From Croceitalea marina (GTDB taxonomy: Bacteria > Bacteroidota > Bacteroidia > Flavobacteriales > Flavobacteriaceae): 64,000 bases of DNA. The notes under the pieces are model-generated. The model did not search any database. It saw nothing but the letters and a program-made list of their open reading frames with translations, and was not told the origin of the DNA. The stretch covers positions 62,001-126,000 of the forward strand of contig NZ_JBHULB010000081.1 of assembly GCF_042684265.1 (NCBI RefSeq), read 5' to 3'. Every line of letters begins with the position of its first letter. Positions within the stretch are counted from its first letter, which is position 1. The translations under genes were made by a program, and so were the position numbers. Positions 62,601-64,000 of this stretch are shown one piece after another.

Positions 62601-63257
62601 GCACTTTGGCAACTGAATCAAGCATCTAATGATCGATATTTTGAGGGCCGTTCTTATGCCGTAAAAAAAGAGTCTCCACTCTATCTTACAGCCGGTCAAG
62701 GGTATCTAAATTATGGAAAAAGTGGACTCGTCATGTTGTCCATACGTGATCTTATAGGAGAAGATAAATTGAATCAGGTATTGAGAACACTTTCACAGAG
62801 ATATAAACAAAGTCAAGAATTTGAAGTACATACTTTGGAGTTTTTAAATGAATTATATAAAATCACTCCAGAAAAACATCATTCTTTGATTGATGATTGG
62901 ATGAAACAAATAGTTCGTTATGACTTATCTATTACCTCATCCTCTTATGAAGAACTAGACAATGGAACTTTTGAAATTATCATGGAAGTAAAAGCAAAGC
63001 GTTATAAAACTTTGGCTGATGGTGAAGAAAAAGAGATTGCAATTAACGAACCTATTCAAATAGGTTTGTTCAAAAAACATCCAAAAGGTTTAGGCAAAAA
63101 CGATACTCCAATCTATTTAGAGCAGCATAATTTAAAGGATAGCTCTACAATACTTAGAATCCAAGTAGATGTTTTGCCAGATGTGATTTCTGTTGATCCG
63201 TTTTTAACACGCACAGATCGTATTTATTCCGATAATTTAAGGAGTTTGGAAAAATGA
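59688..63257 (+). CDS. ABC-2-type permease fused to M1-family metallopeptidase
   Basis: 1189 aa. Residues 1-270 and about 310-580 contain two sets of roughly six membrane segments each, as in ABC-2 permeases. From about 600 a periplasmic M1 aminopeptidase-like region follows. The zinc site is HEVSH (His929, Glu930, His933) with Glu953 in LIEGFAKY, one residue further than the usual HExxH-x18-E spacing. The aminopeptidase GAMEN motif is replaced by GGAAHPG near 890-900, so exopeptidase specificity may be changed. Such fusions with LytTR systems occur in Bacteroidota and are little characterised. The system may export and process a peptide. Confidence 0.88.
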   Translation: MLLNLVRFEVLYQSRQRALLIFALLFFFFGFFIGGRGQAPAQVNFNSAYQITNYATIFSLGSVFIVMFFAISGVIRDKKHQMEALIFSTSVKKKHFFWSRFIGVFIFSILGFSLFLPGFFTGLSISGLDSTRIAPFHLQSYIWPLTVIIIPNLFICSTLIFSVSILSKSNLATYASAVLIYMLYFLIAFYSNSPILASSVSASPEAMAMAAMTDPFSGATFFEHTQFWTPYDKNHLTFSFSGFYLWNRILWIGLSCIVLAITYRLFSFRKTSKKTIGKQKITTEPLEITPYFKVVSQINTKGQWKAFWSLCEMDMRSVFKSLPFLVIILTLIVTSIYEVYARISEGGIYGDSLYPLTNVLIEIVMELVPILSLILIVFYSGELIWRARDRKMDSILYSTPTVNWVFFLSKLLTLVLVPMLLIASVIIVCIGFQLAKGSSHLDFEQYVSIFYYYGASMLVYCMLAVFVQSVVNNKFLGMGITGFVLLFLGSSLSFYIGIEHPMLRLGDMPIPMYSNMTGYSIQTSAFHTYTLYWTSFGIILSILSFKLWKRGTLRTSNFLESFRFKKWKQREIGGMFVSFIFFLGSGIVLFNEVNIENRYLNSDERMNYAEAYERKYKVYDSIPRLHYLDMKTEVDIYPNERKYSVSADYVLINKNEVPITHLFITERKSLSEITLENAEIIFRDTVFGTYLFKFTQPILPNETTGLRYNLTKQSSPFKVDKTIVKNGSYIRHDVFEPALGYRHSMELSNAYERQKRGLPKQEIELEGDSHLFSKEARLGSVTYETIVSTDNDQIALAAGNLIKDWEENDRHYYHYKFPSKNIPSLAYISGKYELRKSAFKDISIEHYYHPNHDMNHNTIDNSVKATLKYSVTNFGNYPFDYLRMAEIPSFHNFGGAAHPGLIGMVEDNLYLIDIRNTGTFDLVSKRTVHEVSHQWWGMILKAKNLAGSGFLIEGFAKYTEGVVLEKMYGKGALWQLNQASNDRYFEGRSYAVKKESPLYLTAGQGYLNYGKSGLVMLSIRDLIGEDKLNQVLRTLSQRYKQSQEFEVHTLEFLNELYKITPEKHHSLIDDWMKQIVRYDLSITSSSYEELDNGTFEIIMEVKAKRYKTLADGEEKEIAINEPIQIGLFKKHPKGLGKNDTPIYLEQHNLKDSSTILRIQVDVLPDVISVDPFLTRTDRIYSDNLRSLEK

Positions 63258-63678
63258 AGCTTAATTATGAGTATTTTTTTCCTCAATGTTATATTCTACT
63301 GAAATTACTTCTTTTTTTATAATTCAAGAACTAGGAAATATTGGTAGATTGTTTTCTAATTATGGATTGTCTTTAGTTGTAAAATTATTTGACAGTCTTC
63401 ACTTAAATAATGCTAAAGAATGTAGTGGAATTTTAATAAACAAGAAACCAGAAATTCTTCAAAGCTTACCTCTAAGAATTATTTCTTCCTAATTAGGTAT
63501 AACTTCAGGAACGTTTAGTTTATGTATTCTTATTATTAAATACTTAAAATAATCAGTCTTTTAAGTCAGATAAAAGTATCTTCCTATTTGATAAAATTGT
63601 CTGACGGAATTATCATTTCGACAGTTTGTATGGGCTTTAAACCTTTTTTTTGACCGGAATTTAAAATTATTTAAAATT
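63258..63678. other. 421-nt intergenic region, no convincing gene
   Basis: AT-rich DNA between the permease-peptidase and the last gene. A 68-codon open frame at 63286-63492 has no recognisable family and unremarkable composition, so I do not call it a gene. A promoter for the final gene should lie here, but no clean TTTG-N19-TAnnTTTG pair was found. Confidence 0.4.
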
Positions 63679-64000
63679 ATGTTTAGAAAATATAAATGGG
63701 TCAAACGGATATCAATTTTCATTCTTCTTTTAATTATTGGGGTTGTTTCTTTCGGATTTTGGTTTAAAAGCTTAATACCACCTAAAGATTTTTCTTTAGA
63801 AACTATAAATAAAGGTGATTTGCCTTACTTGTCTCAAAATAGAATACCCAAAAGAGGAAAGATTTTGGTTGTAGTAACGAGTACGGCCACTATGGGTACT
63901 AGTGGAAAAACTACAGGATATGAATTAACAGAATTAGCGCGGGCCTATTATGTGTTTGAAGCTAATGGCTTCGAAGTTGATATTGCAAGCCCCAAAGGCG
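63679..64000 (+). CDS. DJ-1/PfpI-type protein, partial at window end
   Basis: The reading frame starts at an ATG at 63679 and is still open at 64000 (107 codons visible). One N-terminal membrane anchor (about residues 10-30) is followed by KILVVVTSTATMGTSGKTTGYELTELARAYYVFEANGFEVDIASPKG. The last part is the typical start of type-1 glutamine-amidotransferase-like DJ-1/PfpI/Hsp31 proteins, where substrate-pocket Glu and the xxASPxG loop lie early. The catalytic Cys is beyond the window. The membrane anchor before this domain is somewhat unusual. Confidence 0.75.
   Translation, partial: MFRKYKWVKRISIFILLLIIGVVSFGFWFKSLIPPKDFSLETINKGDLPYLSQNRIPKRGKILVVVTSTATMGTSGKTTGYELTELARAYYVFEANGFEVDIASPKG

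Noticed and set aside
63286..63492. 68-codon plus-strand frame
   Set aside because: No recognisable family, no promoter or start context, and AT-rich intergenic composition.
1..64000. CRISPR array, rRNA, insertion sequence or prophage genes
   Set aside because: No regularly spaced repeats, rRNA motifs, transposase or phage structural genes were seen in the window.

Overview
The window reads as the chromosome of a marine, polysaccharide-degrading member of the Flavobacteriia (Bacteroidota). The signs are low-GC DNA, a SusC/SusD pair, many surface lipoproteins, promoters with the Bacteroidota -7 element TAnnTTTG, weak or absent Shine-Dalgarno sequences, AraC-type regulators with membrane N-termini, and LytS/LytTR signalling. 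The gene content resembles Zobellia/Maribacter/Arenibacter-type alginate degraders, but genus cannot be fixed from this sequence alone.

Region 1 (1-6.2 kb, minus strand) holds three membrane-anchored AraC-type regulators interleaved with a membrane alpha/beta hydrolase and a TlpA-like thioredoxin. A decayed gene lies at 4.8-5.1 kb.

Region 2 (6.5-32.3 kb) is a complete alginate-utilisation locus. A minus-strand pair (RraA-like protein; Tat-exported TIM-barrel protein) diverges from a plus-strand run of PL6, two PL7 and PL17 lyases and a KdgF-like cupin. A second block follows: PKD lipoprotein, SusC, SusD, PKD lipoprotein and two more PL7 lyases. Then come a GntR/FadR regulator, a hexuronate-type MFS transporter, two SDR reductases, KdgK, KdgA and an Nramp-like membrane protein. 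Together these would cut alginate at the surface, import oligomers, release and linearise unsaturated uronate, reduce it to KDG, phosphorylate it to KDPG and split it to pyruvate and glyceraldehyde-3-phosphate. A palindromic TTGGTnnACCAA-type motif occurs at the three control points (8.33, 15.75 and 25.43 kb). At two of them it overlaps the predicted -7 box, so one GntR repressor plausibly governs the locus.

Region 3 (32.4-48.2 kb) starts with an unrecognised minus-strand protein divergent from a TonB-dependent receptor; their shared intergenic region holds an array of TTGGAAT elements. Downstream is a tightly packed operon of HyuA-like, HyuB-like, cupin, quinone-oxidoreductase-like, NCS1 permease, DUF917 and a second HyuA-like protein. 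A class V aminotransferase-fold enzyme, a MarR regulator and an SDR follow on the minus strand. This looks like an uncharacterised uptake and ATP-dependent ring-opening pathway for a hydantoin- or oxoproline-like molecule. It is the most novel part of the window.

Region 4 (48.4-55.5 kb) is a propionyl-CoA to succinyl-CoA operon: biotin carrier, biotin carboxylase, carboxyltransferase and both methylmalonyl-CoA mutase subunits. No epimerase is present in the window.

Region 5 (55.5-64 kb) has tRNA-Arg(UCU) with a clear promoter and terminator, a nested inverted repeat, a BfmA/BtgA-like mobilization protein (a possible element scar), a LytTR regulator/LytS-type kinase pair, a divergent ABC ATPase with a giant permease-M1 peptidase fusion, and the start of a DJ-1/PfpI-type protein cut by the window end.
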